A stretch of 64,000 bases of DNA from Klebsiella pneumoniae (GTDB lineage Bacteria; Pseudomonadota; Gammaproteobacteria; Enterobacterales; Enterobacteriaceae): contig NZ_KN046818.1 in the NCBI RefSeq assembly GCF_000742135.1, positions 5,088,401 to 5,152,400 on the forward strand, read 5' to 3'. Under the pieces are notes generated by a model that searched no databases, was not told where the DNA came from, and was given only the letters and a program-made list of their open reading frames with translations. Within the stretch, counting starts at the first letter, position 1; every line of letters starts with the position of its first letter. Positions 1 to 8,643 of this stretch are shown in pieces. The translations under genes and the position numbers were made by a program.

Positions 1-419
1 ACGGCAACCCGAGTCTGGAAACGCTGTGGTCGCTCTGCGTAGCGCTGGATATTCCATTTGCCAGGCTGCTTGAGCCGCAGGTGAACAAAACGCAGGTGAT
101 CCGCCGCGGCGAGGGGACCAAAGTGGTGGCAGAGCAGGCGAACTATCAGGCCATTTTGCTGGCCGCCTGTCCGCCCGGCGCGCGTCGGGACATCTATTTG
201 CTGCTCACCCAGCCCGGCGCCGACCGCATTTCGCATCCGCATCCGCCAGGCTCGGTGGAACATATTATCGTCACCCAGGGGCGGGCGCGGGTAGGGCTGA
301 CGTCGGCGCCGGAAGAGCTCGGCGAGGGCGACTATATCTGCTACCCGGCGGATCAGGAGCATGTTTTTCAGGCGCTGGAGCCGGATACGCAGGCCCTGCT
401 GATCGCTGAGCAAAACTGA
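1..419 (+). CDS. XRE-family regulator with C-terminal cupin domain (5' end cut by window edge)
   Basis: Only the C-terminal part is present. The frame is open from the first bases of the window, so the GTG at 81 is an internal codon and not the start. The first residues (NPSLETLWSLCVALDIP, then FARLLEP) look like the last helices of a lambda-repressor-like helix-turn-helix domain. The following ~110 residues form a small cupin barrel with HPHPPGSVEHIIVTQG and a late histidine (QEHVFQAL). The HTH_3 plus cupin_2 layout is typical of small-molecule-sensing regulators such as E. coli YdcN or PuuR. The target is unknown and the adjacent raf genes have their own regulator. The DNA-binding assignment is an inference from the partial HTH. 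Confidence 0.8.
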   Translation, partial: GNPSLETLWSLCVALDIPFARLLEPQVNKTQVIRRGEGTKVVAEQANYQAILLAACPPGARRDIYLLLTQPGADRISHPHPPGSVEHIIVTQGRARVGLTSAPEELGEGDYICYPADQEHVFQALEPDTQALLIAEQN

Positions 420-506
420 CATCGCGTCGGCGGGGGACGCGCGCTCGCTGGACGTCATAGCCATATTGCGGGAAACTAGCTTTCCTATGCGAAAACAGGG
501 ATTTTT

Positions 507-1502
507 ATGTCGCTGAAAGCCATTGCCAAACAACTTGGGATCTCCGTCACGACCGTCAGCCGGGCGTTGAACGGCTACGACGATGTGTCGCAGGAGACCC
601 GCGCCCGGGTTGAGGCTGAAGCGCAGCGCCGGGGCTATCGCCCCAACACTTTCGCCCGCCGTCTGAAAATGGGCACCATCGATGCCGTTGGTCTCGTCTT
701 TCCTGTCCGCCCCGCGCCGCTCAACAATAACGTTTTTCTCGAGATGGTCGGGGAGATCAGCCATGAGCTGGCGCGCAATGACATTGATTTGTTGCTGATC
801 GCCGATGATGAGCAGGCGGATAAACATGGCTATATGCGCATGGTGCAGGGCCGTCGCGTCGATGCATTAATCGTGGCCCATACTCTGGATGACGATCCGC
901 GGCTGGCGCAGCTGCAGGCCTCCGGCTTTCCGTTTCTGGCGCTCGGCCGTAGCCGCCTGGCGCAGCCCTACGCCTGGTTTGATTTCGATAACTATGCCGG
1001 CACCTGCCGCGCCACCCGCCATCTGATTCAACAGGGCCACCAGCGTATCGCTCTGCTGGGCGAGAACAACAATCAGGCGTTTATTTTGCAACGGCGTAAC
1101 GGCTACCTCGATGCCCTGCGCGAGGCGGGGTTATCCGATGCATGGCTGCGTAGCGTGCCGGCGACGCGCCGCGGCGGCTATCAGGCCACGCTGGAGCTGC
1201 TGCGTCTGCCTGAGCCGCCTACCGCGATTATCACCGACTGCAACACCCATGGCGATGGCGCCGCGATGGCGCTCGCCCACCTGGGGCGTTTAACCGGCGA
1301 CAACCGCGTCGCCCTGGTGGTGTACGACGGGTTGCCGCAGGACAGCATCATTGAGACCGATGTCGCCGCGGTGATCCAGTCCACGCGCCAGGGCGTGGGA
1401 CGGCAGATTGCTGATATGGTGCGTCGCTTAATCGCCGGGGAGGATCTCGCCACGCTGCAGGTGCTATGGCAGCCGGAATTTTTCCCAGGTGAAACCGCCT
1501 GA
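507..1502 (+). CDS. rafR: LacI/GalR-family repressor of the raffinose operon
   Basis: 331 aa, close to the 335 aa of plasmid-borne E. coli RafR. The N-terminus (MSLKAIAKQLGISVTTVSRAL, residues 1-21) is a canonical LacI helix-turn-helix followed by the hinge helix (NTFARRLKMG). The rest is a periplasmic-binding-protein-like sugar-sensing domain. It lies just upstream of rafA and rafB on the same strand. Two palindromic operators lie between rafR and rafA, the expected target of its product. In the family the repressor leaves the operator when alpha-galactoside metabolism produces melibiose; this is family knowledge, not visible here. A chromosomal paralogue with a slightly different inducer cannot be excluded. 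Confidence 0.88.
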   Translation: MSLKAIAKQLGISVTTVSRALNGYDDVSQETRARVEAEAQRRGYRPNTFARRLKMGTIDAVGLVFPVRPAPLNNNVFLEMVGEISHELARNDIDLLLIADDEQADKHGYMRMVQGRRVDALIVAHTLDDDPRLAQLQASGFPFLALGRSRLAQPYAWFDFDNYAGTCRATRHLIQQGHQRIALLGENNNQAFILQRRNGYLDALREAGLSDAWLRSVPATRRGGYQATLELLRLPEPPTAIITDCNTHGDGAAMALAHLGRLTGDNRVALVVYDGLPQDSIIETDVAAVIQSTRQGVGRQIADMVRRLIAGEDLATLQVLWQPEFFPGETA

Positions 1503-1545
1503 TCTTACCCCTTTTTAACCCGTAATTCTGAAGCCGATCACGGAT

Positions 1546-1580
1546 CCGAAACGTTTTGGTTGGCATCCGAAACGTTTCGG
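1546..1580. promoter_or_regulatory. Tandem rafO-type operators
   Basis: Two near-identical palindromes: CCGAAACGTTTTGG (1546-1559, one mismatch) and CCGAAACGTTTCGG (1567-1580, perfect). Their centres are 21 bp apart, two helical turns. This matches the two-operator layout described for the raf operon, where RafR binds both and blocks the promoter. They end 37 bp before the rafA start codon. Confidence 0.88.
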
Positions 1581-1617
1581 ATCAACAGTAAGACATTCCT
1601 TGTAATGGAGATGTCTG

Positions 1618-3741
1618 ATGTCTGATTCGCTGATTCACCTGCAAAGCGCCGGTGCCGATGTTGTGATTAAAACCCGCCCTTTCGCCGAAATTGTCTACTG
1701 GGGACCGCATTTAAGCCACTTTTCGCCGCAGGATGCCGACAGCCTGACGCGCCCGGTCGCCAACGGCAGACTGGATGTTGATTCGCCAGTGACCTTAATG
1801 GCGGAGCTGGGCCATGGTCTGTTTGGCGCGCCGGGCATTGAAGGCCATCGTCAGGGGCTGGATGCCTCTCCGCTGTTCACCACCAGCGAAGTGCGGCACG
1901 AGGGCCAGACGCTGACCCTGGTCAGCGAAGATCCGCAGGCCGGCCTGCGCCTGCAGAGCGAGATCGCGTTGGATGCCAGCGGCGTGCTGAGCGTGCGCCA
2001 TGGCGTGACCAATCTGCGCGCCAGCCCATGGCAGGTGGATCGCCTGGCGGTCACGCTGCCGGTCGCCGAACGCGCTCGCGAGGTGATGGCTTTCCATGGC
2101 CGCTGGATCCGCGAGTTTCAGCCTCACCGCCTGACGCTGGAGCACGACAGCTTTGTGCTGGAGAACCGCCGCGGGCGCACCTCTCACGAACATTTCCCGG
2201 CCCTGATCACCGGCAGCCGCGCCTTTAGCGAGATGCAGGGTGAAGTCTGGGGCGTGCATCTGGCCTGGAGCGGTAACCATCGCCTGCGGGCGGAGGTGAA
2301 AACCGATGGCCGTCGCTATCTGCAGGCCGAGGCGCTCTATCTGCCGGGCGAAATGGCGCTGGCGGAAGGGGAAACCTTGTGGACGCCGTACCTGTATGCC
2401 AGCTACTCGGCGAATGGGCTGAACGGCATGAGCCAGCAGTTCCATCGTTATCTGCGCGAACGGATTATTCGTTTCCCGGGCAACAAACCGCGCCCGGTGC
2501 ATCTCAACACCTGGGAGGGGATCTATTTCGACCACGACCCGGACTACATCATGCGTATGGCCGACGAAGCGGCGGCCCTGGGCGTCGAGCGCTTTATTAT
2601 CGATGACGGCTGGTTTAAAGGGCGCAACGACGACTGGGCGGCGCTTGGCGACTGGTATCTCGATGAGAAAAAATACCCCTACGGCCTGACGCCGGTTATC
2701 GATCACGTGAAGTCTCTGGGTATGGAATTCGGTATCTGGGTGGAGCCGGAAATGATTAACCCGGATTCCGATCTGTACCGGGCGCACCCGGACTGGGTGC
2801 TGGCGCTGCCGGGCTATACCCCGCTGACCGGCCGCCATCAGTTTGTCCTGAACCTCAACATTCCCGAAGCGTTTGATTATCTGCTGGAGCGGATGAGCTG
2901 GCTGCTGGGCGAGCATGCGGTGGACTACGTGAAGTGGGATATGAACCGCGAGCTGGTGCAGCCTGGGCATCAGGGACGCGCCGCTGTGGACGCGCAAACG
3001 CGCCAGTTCTACCGCCTGCTGGATACGCTGGTGGCCCGTTTCCCGCACATTGAATTTGAATCCTGCTCCTCCGGCGGCGGACGGATCGATTATGAAGTCC
3101 TCAAACGCAGCCATCGCTTCTGGGCGTCTGACAACAATGACGCCCTTGAGCGCAACACCATCCAGCGCGGCATGAGCTACTTCTTTCCACCCGAGGTAAT
3201 GGGCGCGCACATTGGCAATCGCCACTGTCATGCCACCTTCCGCCAGCATAGTATCGCCTTTCGCGGCCTGACGGCGCTGTTCGGTCATATGGGCCTTGAG
3301 CTGGATCCGGTGAGCGCCGATGAAGAAGAGCGCGCCGGATACCGAAAATATGCAGCCCTGCATAAACAGTGGCGCGACGTGATCCATCACGGCGTGCAGT
3401 GGCGAATAGATATGCCGGACGCCACCACCCTTGCCCATGGCGTCGTTAGCCCGGATAAAGCGCAGGCGATCTTCCTCGTTAGCCAGCTGGCGATGCCGGA
3501 CTACACCCTGATGGCGCCGCTGCGCCTGGCGGGCCTGGAGGCGAGCGCCCGCTATCAGGTGACGCTCCTCGATCATCCGAACATTCAGATCACCGGCGAG
3601 GGCGGCCACACCATGCGGAAGCTGCCGGCATGGATGACGACGCCGCAGACGGTGAGCGGTGAGTGGCTGCAGCAGGCGGGGCTGGCGCTACCCATCCTCG
3701 ACCCGGAAAGCGCCATTCTGATTGGTCTGCAACGCGTGTGA
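1618..3741 (+). CDS. rafA: Alpha-galactosidase, GH36
   Basis: 707 aa, matching the ~708 aa RafA family. It hydrolyses terminal alpha-1,6-galactose from raffinose and melibiose, probably in the cytoplasm since there is no signal peptide. Domain order fits GH36: an N-terminal beta-sandwich (about residues 1-320), a central TIM barrel and a short C-terminal beta domain. The nucleophile motif YVKWDMNREL places the catalytic Asp at residue 441. The probable acid/base Asp is residue 505 in WASDNNDALERN. The CSSGGGRIDYE loop lies between them. The start is set by GGAG upstream of the ATG. It is the first structural gene after the rafO operators and is probably co-transcribed with rafB, 41 bp downstream. 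Confidence 0.95.
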   Translation: MSDSLIHLQSAGADVVIKTRPFAEIVYWGPHLSHFSPQDADSLTRPVANGRLDVDSPVTLMAELGHGLFGAPGIEGHRQGLDASPLFTTSEVRHEGQTLTLVSEDPQAGLRLQSEIALDASGVLSVRHGVTNLRASPWQVDRLAVTLPVAERAREVMAFHGRWIREFQPHRLTLEHDSFVLENRRGRTSHEHFPALITGSRAFSEMQGEVWGVHLAWSGNHRLRAEVKTDGRRYLQAEALYLPGEMALAEGETLWTPYLYASYSANGLNGMSQQFHRYLRERIIRFPGNKPRPVHLNTWEGIYFDHDPDYIMRMADEAAALGVERFIIDDGWFKGRNDDWAALGDWYLDEKKYPYGLTPVIDHVKSLGMEFGIWVEPEMINPDSDLYRAHPDWVLALPGYTPLTGRHQFVLNLNIPEAFDYLLERMSWLLGEHAVDYVKWDMNRELVQPGHQGRAAVDAQTRQFYRLLDTLVARFPHIEFESCSSGGGRIDYEVLKRSHRFWASDNNDALERNTIQRGMSYFFPPEVMGAHIGNRHCHATFRQHSIAFRGLTALFGHMGLELDPVSADEEERAGYRKYAALHKQWRDVIHHGVQWRIDMPDATTLAHGVVSPDKAQAIFLVSQLAMPDYTLMAPLRLAGLEASARYQVTLLDHPNIQITGEGGHTMRKLPAWMTTPQTVSGEWLQQAGLALPILDPESAILIGLQRV

Positions 3742-3782
3742 TGGTATCGGGCCGCGCTGCGGCCCTTCTTGAGGAAAATATA

Positions 3783-5048
3783 ATGAACCCGACCGTCTGT
3801 ACCCACAAAAACAACCCCAACTTCTGGATTTTCGGGCTGTTCTTCTTTCTCTACTTCTTCATCATGGCCACCTGCTTTCCGTTTCTGCCGATCTGGCTGT
3901 CGGACGTCATCGGCCTGAATAAAACCGAAACCGGCCTCGTTTTCTCCAGCCTGTCGCTGTTCGCCATCTGTTTCCAGCCGATCCTCGGAGTGATCTCTGA
4001 CAAGCTGGGGCTGAAAAAACACCTGATGTGGATCGTGACCGTTCTGCTGGTGCTGATTGCTCCCTTCTTCCTTTATGTTTTCGCTCCGCTGCTGAAAACC
4101 AATATCTGGCTCGGGGCGCTGAGCGGCGGCGCCTATATCGGCTTTGTATTCTCCGCAGGCGCCGGCGCGATGGAGGCCTATATCGAACGGGTAAGCCGCA
4201 ACAGCGGGTTTGAATACGGCAAGGCGCGCACCTTTGGCTGCCTGGGATGGGCGCTGTGCGCGACCACCGCCGGAATGCTGTTCAGCATTAATCCCGAATG
4301 GGTGTTCTGGATGGGGTCGGCCGCCGCGCTGCTGCTGGTGGTGCTGGTGGCCATCGCCAAACCGCAGGCCAGTCAGTCCGCGCAGGTAATGGACTCGCTC
4401 GGCGCCAATCGCCCGGCGATCGATTTAAAAACGGCGGTGCGCATGTTCCGCCAGCGTAAGATGTGGATGTTTATTCTGTATGTTATCGGCGTGGCCTGCG
4501 TGTATGACGTTTTCGATCAGCAGTTCGCCACCTTCTTCAAATCGTTCTTCGCGACCCCGGAAGCGGGCACCCGCGCCTTTGGTTTCGCCACCACCGCGGG
4601 AGAAATATGTAACGCCATCATTATGTTCAGCTCGCCGTGGATTATTAACCGTATCGGAGCGAAGAATACCCTGCTGATCGCCGGGATGGTGATGGCGGCA
4701 AGAATGATTGGCTCTTCCTTCGCCACCACCGCCGCGGAAGTCGTAGCGTTGAAAATGCTCCATGCGCTGGAGGTGCCGTTCCTGCTGGTGGGCGCCTTTA
4801 AATACATCACCGGCGTGTTTGACGTCCGGCTGTCGGCGACCATTTACCTGGTGGGCTTCCAGTTCGCCAAGCAGGTGGCGGCGATCTTCCTCTCCGCCTT
4901 CGCCGGCAATATGTACGATCGGATCGGTTTCCAGGAGACCTATATGATCCTCGGTGGTATTGCTCTGACGGTTACCTTAATCTCCGCGTTTACGTTAGCG
5001 GGTAAGGCGAAAACCGAGCCGCTGCGCGATAATGCAATGACCGTTTAA
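3783..5048 (+). CDS. rafB: MFS oligosaccharide:H+ symporter, raffinose permease
   Basis: 421 aa with twelve predicted hydrophobic segments, a LacY-type oligosaccharide:H+ symporter of the inner membrane. The N-terminus (NFWIFGLFFFLYFFIMATCF) and internal stretches such as CVYDVFDQQFA and MLHALEVPFLLVGAFKYITG are characteristic of RafB/LacY. The ATG at 3783 is preceded by GAGG with normal spacing. The frame stays open 40 codons further upstream, but that part is not membrane-like and overlaps the end of rafA. The gene follows rafA and supplies substrate to it. A hairpin terminator follows. Confidence 0.93.
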   Translation: MNPTVCTHKNNPNFWIFGLFFFLYFFIMATCFPFLPIWLSDVIGLNKTETGLVFSSLSLFAICFQPILGVISDKLGLKKHLMWIVTVLLVLIAPFFLYVFAPLLKTNIWLGALSGGAYIGFVFSAGAGAMEAYIERVSRNSGFEYGKARTFGCLGWALCATTAGMLFSINPEWVFWMGSAAALLLVVLVAIAKPQASQSAQVMDSLGANRPAIDLKTAVRMFRQRKMWMFILYVIGVACVYDVFDQQFATFFKSFFATPEAGTRAFGFATTAGEICNAIIMFSSPWIINRIGAKNTLLIAGMVMAARMIGSSFATTAAEVVALKMLHALEVPFLLVGAFKYITGVFDVRLSATIYLVGFQFAKQVAAIFLSAFAGNMYDRIGFQETYMILGGIALTVTLISAFTLAGKAKTEPLRDNAMTV

Positions 5049-5054
5049 TCGACC

Positions 5055-5085
5055 GGCCTCCCGTCTGGAGGGAGGCCAGTTATTT
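5055..5085 (+). terminator. Terminator after rafB
   Basis: The hairpin GGCCTCCC (5055-5062) pairs with GGGAGGCC (5070-5077) and is followed by a short T-rich tail. It separates rafB from the converging rhaM gene. Confidence 0.7.
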
Positions 5086-5400
5086 TTACGCCAGATAAAA
5101 CACTTCTTTGAGCTCCGCGCTCAGCGGGCTGTTATCCGGGTTGCTGGGCATCACCTCGCGCATGTATTTCCACCAGCGCTGGCACACTTCCATGCTGGCG
5201 ACCGCTTCCCAGCGGGCTTCCGATTCAATCTCCACCGTCGCGAACAGGAGATGGCGTTCTTTATCGAGATAAATGGCGTAGTGGTGCGCGCCGTGATCCT
5301 TCAACACTGCCTCCAGCTCCGGCCAGATGGGGTTATGGCGGCGCTGGTACTCCTCGTGCGCGTCGGGGTTCACCTGCATGACGAAGGCTTTACGGATCAT
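5086..5400 (-). CDS. rhaM: L-rhamnose mutarotase
   Basis: 104 aa, the same length as E. coli RhaM. It interconverts alpha and beta anomers of L-rhamnose in the cytoplasm, supplying the anomer used by rhamnose isomerase. The fold is a ferredoxin-like dimeric alpha/beta barrel. Tyr18 and His22, the catalytic residues described for E. coli RhaM, are present (EEYQRRH). Trp-rich segments near residues 63 and 76 match the family. Its start overlaps the fucO stop by 4 bp, so it is the last gene of the long minus-strand rha operon. Confidence 0.95.
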   Translation of the reverse strand: MIRKAFVMQVNPDAHEEYQRRHNPIWPELEAVLKDHGAHHYAIYLDKERHLLFATVEIESEARWEAVASMEVCQRWWKYMREVMPSNPDNSPLSAELKEVFYLA

Positions 5401-6545
5401 AAGGCCTCCAGATAGAGCTCGCGAACCTCATCGCGGCTGGCGGGGCGCGGGTTACACGGCGCGCATGGGTCGGCCAGCGCTTTATCCAGCCAGCCTTCGA
5501 TATCGGCTTTGCTGACGCCAAGCTGGCTGAAACCCTGGGGGATCCCTACGCGTTTGCTCAGCGTGCGGATGGCATTGATGGCCTCCATGCTGGCAGCTTC
5601 ATCGCTCATGCCGCGAGTATCGACGCCCATCGCCTGCGCCACGCGGGCAAAGCGCGCCACCGCGTTCGGGCGGTTAAAGTTTTCGATGATCGGCAGCAGG
5701 ATGGCGTTGCATACCCCGTGCGGCAGGTTGTGGGTGGCGCCAGGCTGATGGGCCAGGGCATGTACCAGCCCGAGGCCGGCGCTGTTGAACGCCATGCCCG
5801 CCAGATACTGGCCAAAGGCCATCTGCTCGCGGGCCTGCAGATCGTGTCCATCGTCTACCGCTTTCGGCAGCCACAGGTTGATCAGGCGGATGGCTTCGAG
5901 GGCGTTGGCGTCGGTCAGGGGATGGGCGCCAACGGAGACAAAGGCCTCGATGGCGTGGGTCAGGGCATCCATGCCGGTGGCGGCGGTAACCGCTGGCGGA
6001 ATGTCGAGCATCACGCTGGCGTCGTCGACGGCGATATCCGGGATCAGGTTCGGGTCGATAATCACCTCTTTCACCTGCCGCTCGCTATCGATAATTACCG
6101 CGTTGCTGGTCATCTCCGCCGCCGTGCCGGCGGTGGTGTTGATGGCCACCAGCGGCACGCCAGCGTTTTTCACTTTGCCGACGCCGGAGTAGGCGGTGGA
6201 GGGGCCTGGGTTGGCGGTGAGGATTTTTATCGCTTTGGCGGTATCAATCGGGCTACCGCCGCCGAAGGCGATCAGGTAATCGCAGCGGGCCGCCTGGTAA
6301 GCCGCATAGCCTTGCTGCACCAGCGCTTCGGTGGGGTTGGGGAATACCTCGTCAAATAGCTGATAAGCCATCTGCTGTTCATCCAGCGCGGCGAACAGGC
6401 TGTCCAGCAGGCCCAGCTTCACCAGCTGACCGTCGGTGACGATCAGCGCCTTGCCCCACTGTTTGCCCGCTACCAGCTTGACCATATCACCGATCGCGCC
6501 TGCGCCGTGGAGGCTGATTTTAGGTAGTGCCAACATAAAACTCAT
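5397..6545 (-). CDS. fucO: Lactaldehyde reductase, iron-dependent alcohol dehydrogenase
   Basis: 382 aa, type III Fe-dependent alcohol dehydrogenase. It reduces the L-lactaldehyde made by rhamnulose-1-phosphate aldolase to L-1,2-propanediol using NADH. The nucleotide-binding [10 protein letters not shown] motif is at residues 95-104. The metal-binding site is visible as [10 protein letters not shown] (Asp193, His197) and as His residues in [14 protein letters not shown]. It is clearly diverged from E. coli FucO of the fucose operon, so it may be a rha-operon-specific paralogue. The role follows from its place between the rhamnose transporter and rhaM. A general propanediol oxidoreductase is the alternative. 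Confidence 0.8.
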   Translation of the reverse strand: MSFMLALPKISLHGAGAIGDMVKLVAGKQWGKALIVTDGQLVKLGLLDSLFAALDEQQMAYQLFDEVFPNPTEALVQQGYAAYQAARCDYLIAFGGGSPIDTAKAIKILTANPGPSTAYSGVGKVKNAGVPLVAINTTAGTAAEMTSNAVIIDSERQVKEVIIDPNLIPDIAVDDASVMLDIPPAVTAATGMDALTHAIEAFVSVGAHPLTDANALEAIRLINLWLPKAVDDGHDLQAREQMAFGQYLAGMAFNSAGLGLVHALAHQPGATHNLPHGVCNAILLPIIENFNRPNAVARFARVAQAMGVDTRGMSDEAASMEAINAIRTLSKRVGIPQGFSQLGVSKADIEGWLDKALADPCAPCNPRPASRDEVRELYLEAL

Positions 6546-6583
6546 GATAATTCTCCTTAATGTTGATTTTGGGAAATCCGTTT

Positions 6584-6630
6584 CCCCTCACCCCGACCTT
6601 CTCCCGCAGGGAGGGGGCCAGGGTGAGGGG
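6584..6630. repeat. REP-like palindrome between permease and fucO
   Basis: An imperfect inverted repeat with arms beginning CCCCTCACCC and ending GGGTGAGGGG. The same arm sequence recurs near 10170-10288, which marks it as a dispersed intergenic element. It may stabilise or attenuate the operon mRNA at this junction. Confidence 0.7.
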
Positions 6631-6634
6631 GAAA

Positions 6635-7639
6635 TTAACATCGTCTTCGCTGCATCATCCGCCGGGTAATAATCGGCAGGGAGATCACCACGATCAGCAT
6701 GGCGCCGATAATCACCGACATCACGATGCCGGGGACGTTCAGCAGGCTCAGGCCGAAGGTCACCAGCCCCATCAGAAAGGCGGCGATGATCACCCCGGGC
6801 ATGCTGCCGGAGCCGCCGAGAATATTGACGCCGCCGAGCACCGCCATGGTGACAACCGCCAGCTCCCAGCCCATCGCCAGGGTGGGGCGGGTACTGCCGA
6901 GCCGTGAGGTCAGCAGGACCGCCGCCAGCCCGGCCATCAGCCCAACCAGCGCGAACAGCACCAGGTTATGACGCTTAACGTTGATCCCGGAGAACCAGGC
7001 GCCGGTCGGGTTATTGCCGATGGCGTAGGTCCGGCGACCAAAGTTGGTTTTATGCAGCAGGAAGGTGAAGGCGGCCGCGAGGAGGATAAACAGCGCAAAC
7101 TCAAAAGAGAGCGCCCCCCACACGTATCCCAGGCCGAACCAGGCAAAGCTCTCCGGATAGTGGTTGAGTGCCTGATCGCCCAACAGGATATAGGTGATGC
7201 CGCGATACAGGCTCATGGTGCCGATGGTGATCACAATGGACGACAGGTTAAAGCGGGTCACCAGCAAGCCGTTGAACAGGCCGCACAGCAGACCTACGCC
7301 CAGGCCGATGACCACCAGCAGCGGAGTGTCCATCCCCGCTGCCGCGCAGAAGCCCATCACCGTTGAGCTGAGAGCCATCGTCGAGGCTACCGACAGATCG
7401 ATTTCCCGGGCGATAATCAGCATCGCCATCGGCAGGACGACGATCGCCTTCTCGGTAAAGGTAAAGGTGGCGTCCGACAGGTTCCAGATATTGAGGAAGT
7501 ACGGGGAAGCCACGGCGTTGCCGATAAATACCGCCAGGGTGACCGCCAGTAAAAACCCTTCCCAGCACAGCAGGCGGCGCAGCGGCGACGGCGCGGCCGG
7601 GGCGTTTTTCATCTCTTCAGATACCATCATTTTGCTCAT
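6635..7639 (-). CDS. Rhamnose ABC transporter permease (RhaQ-like)
   Basis: 334 aa with about nine to ten hydrophobic segments, a ribose-type (BPD_transp_2) permease of the inner membrane. The conserved segment EIDLSVASTMALSSTVMG (residues ~80-97) and the GSGSMPGVIIAAFLMG loop near residue 280 are typical of RbsC/LsrC/LsrD-type permeases. The ATG overlaps the stop of the second permease as ATGA. It should pair with that permease as a heterodimer. In Rhizobium the equivalent gene is rhaQ. I leave the symbol empty because which of the two permeases is P or Q cannot be settled here. Confidence 0.88.
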   Translation of the reverse strand: MSKMMVSEEMKNAPAAPSPLRRLLCWEGFLLAVTLAVFIGNAVASPYFLNIWNLSDATFTFTEKAIVVLPMAMLIIAREIDLSVASTMALSSTVMGFCAAAGMDTPLLVVIGLGVGLLCGLFNGLLVTRFNLSSIVITIGTMSLYRGITYILLGDQALNHYPESFAWFGLGYVWGALSFEFALFILLAAAFTFLLHKTNFGRRTYAIGNNPTGAWFSGINVKRHNLVLFALVGLMAGLAAVLLTSRLGSTRPTLAMGWELAVVTMAVLGGVNILGGSGSMPGVIIAAFLMGLVTFGLSLLNVPGIVMSVIIGAMLIVVISLPIITRRMMQRRRC

Positions 7640-8643
7640 GATTTCACCGCCTGTTTCTGTCGGGCTAACGCCGCGTTGCGCAGGATTAACCGCCCGTGAC
7701 CGCGATTGCCGCGCTCGTTGAGCAGCACCGCCATGACGATCACCGCCCCGGAAATCGCCATTTGCCAGAAGGGCGAGATGCCGATCACCGGCAGGGCGTT
7801 ATTGATGACCCCAAGGAACAGCGCGCCGCACAGGCAGCCCAGCACCCGTCCGCTTCCGCCCATGGTGCTGATACCGCCGATCACGCAGGCGGCGACCACC
7901 TGGAGTTCAAAACCGTTGGCGACGTCGACATAGGCGACGGCGAAGCGCGAGATCCACAGATAGCCGCAGAAGCCGGCCAGCGCGCCGGAGAGACAGAAGC
8001 TGACGAACTGCATTTTTCCGGCGTTAATGCCGGTGTAGTATGCCGCCGTCGCGTTGCCGCCCGCGGTGTATAAGGCCCGGCCGGTGCGGCTGTAGCGCAG
8101 GAAATAACCCACCAGCAGCAGCGCGGCGATGGCGCACCAGCTCAGTAGCGGCAGCCCCAGGAGGGGGCTGCGCGGCAGACTGAGAAAATCAGCGCTCATC
8201 TGATGTGAGTTAACCCAGCCGCCGTCAGTCAGCAGGAAGATAATGCCGCGATAAATGCTCATGGTGCCCAAGGTCACCACAATGGCGGGAATGCCGAGGC
8301 GCCAGACCAGCAGGCCGTTAATTACTCCCATCAGCAGGCCCAGCAGAGTCGCCAGCGCCAGCAGCGCTACCACCGGAATACCCGGATAGTGGGCGTTAAG
8401 CAGGGCGACGATCATCCCGGTCAGCGCCAGGTTGGCGGCCATCGACAGATCAATGCCTTTGGTGAGCAACACCATCATCTGGCCGAGGGCGAGGATGATA
8501 AGGATGGCGGTATCGTTAAACATCTCCACCAGATTGCCCGGTGAAACGAACGACGGCGCCCGGCTGCCGATGGCGCCGATCATCAAAATGATGACCACCG
8601 CCAGCAGCGCTTCGCGATGTTTCAGCCATGCGTGTCCCATCAT
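7636..8643 (-). CDS. Rhamnose ABC transporter permease (RhaP-like)
   Basis: 335 aa, the second BPD_transp_2 permease. It has multiple hydrophobic helices, KGIDLSMAANLALTGMIVAL (residues ~62-81) and a conserved GGSGRVLGCLCGALFLG segment near residue 270. The ATG overlaps the ATPase stop as ATGA and its own stop overlaps the next permease, so the three genes are tightly translationally coupled. It is paralogous to its neighbour but clearly divergent, as in two-permease systems such as LsrC/LsrD. Substrate assignment to L-rhamnose rests on the operon and the adjacent binding protein. Confidence 0.88.
   Translation of the reverse strand: MMGHAWLKHREALLAVVIILMIGAIGSRAPSFVSPGNLVEMFNDTAILIILALGQMMVLLTKGIDLSMAANLALTGMIVALLNAHYPGIPVVALLALATLLGLLMGVINGLLVWRLGIPAIVVTLGTMSIYRGIIFLLTDGGWVNSHQMSADFLSLPRSPLLGLPLLSWCAIAALLLVGYFLRYSRTGRALYTAGGNATAAYYTGINAGKMQFVSFCLSGALAGFCGYLWISRFAVAYVDVANGFELQVVAACVIGGISTMGGSGRVLGCLCGALFLGVINNALPVIGISPFWQMAISGAVIVMAVLLNERGNRGHGRLILRNAALARQKQAVKS

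Noticed and set aside
1795..3609. 604-codon open frame antisense to rafA
   Set aside because: It is the mirror of a high-GC coding gene. The protein has no recognisable domain and a composition typical of shadow frames, while rafA on the other strand has intact GH36 motifs.
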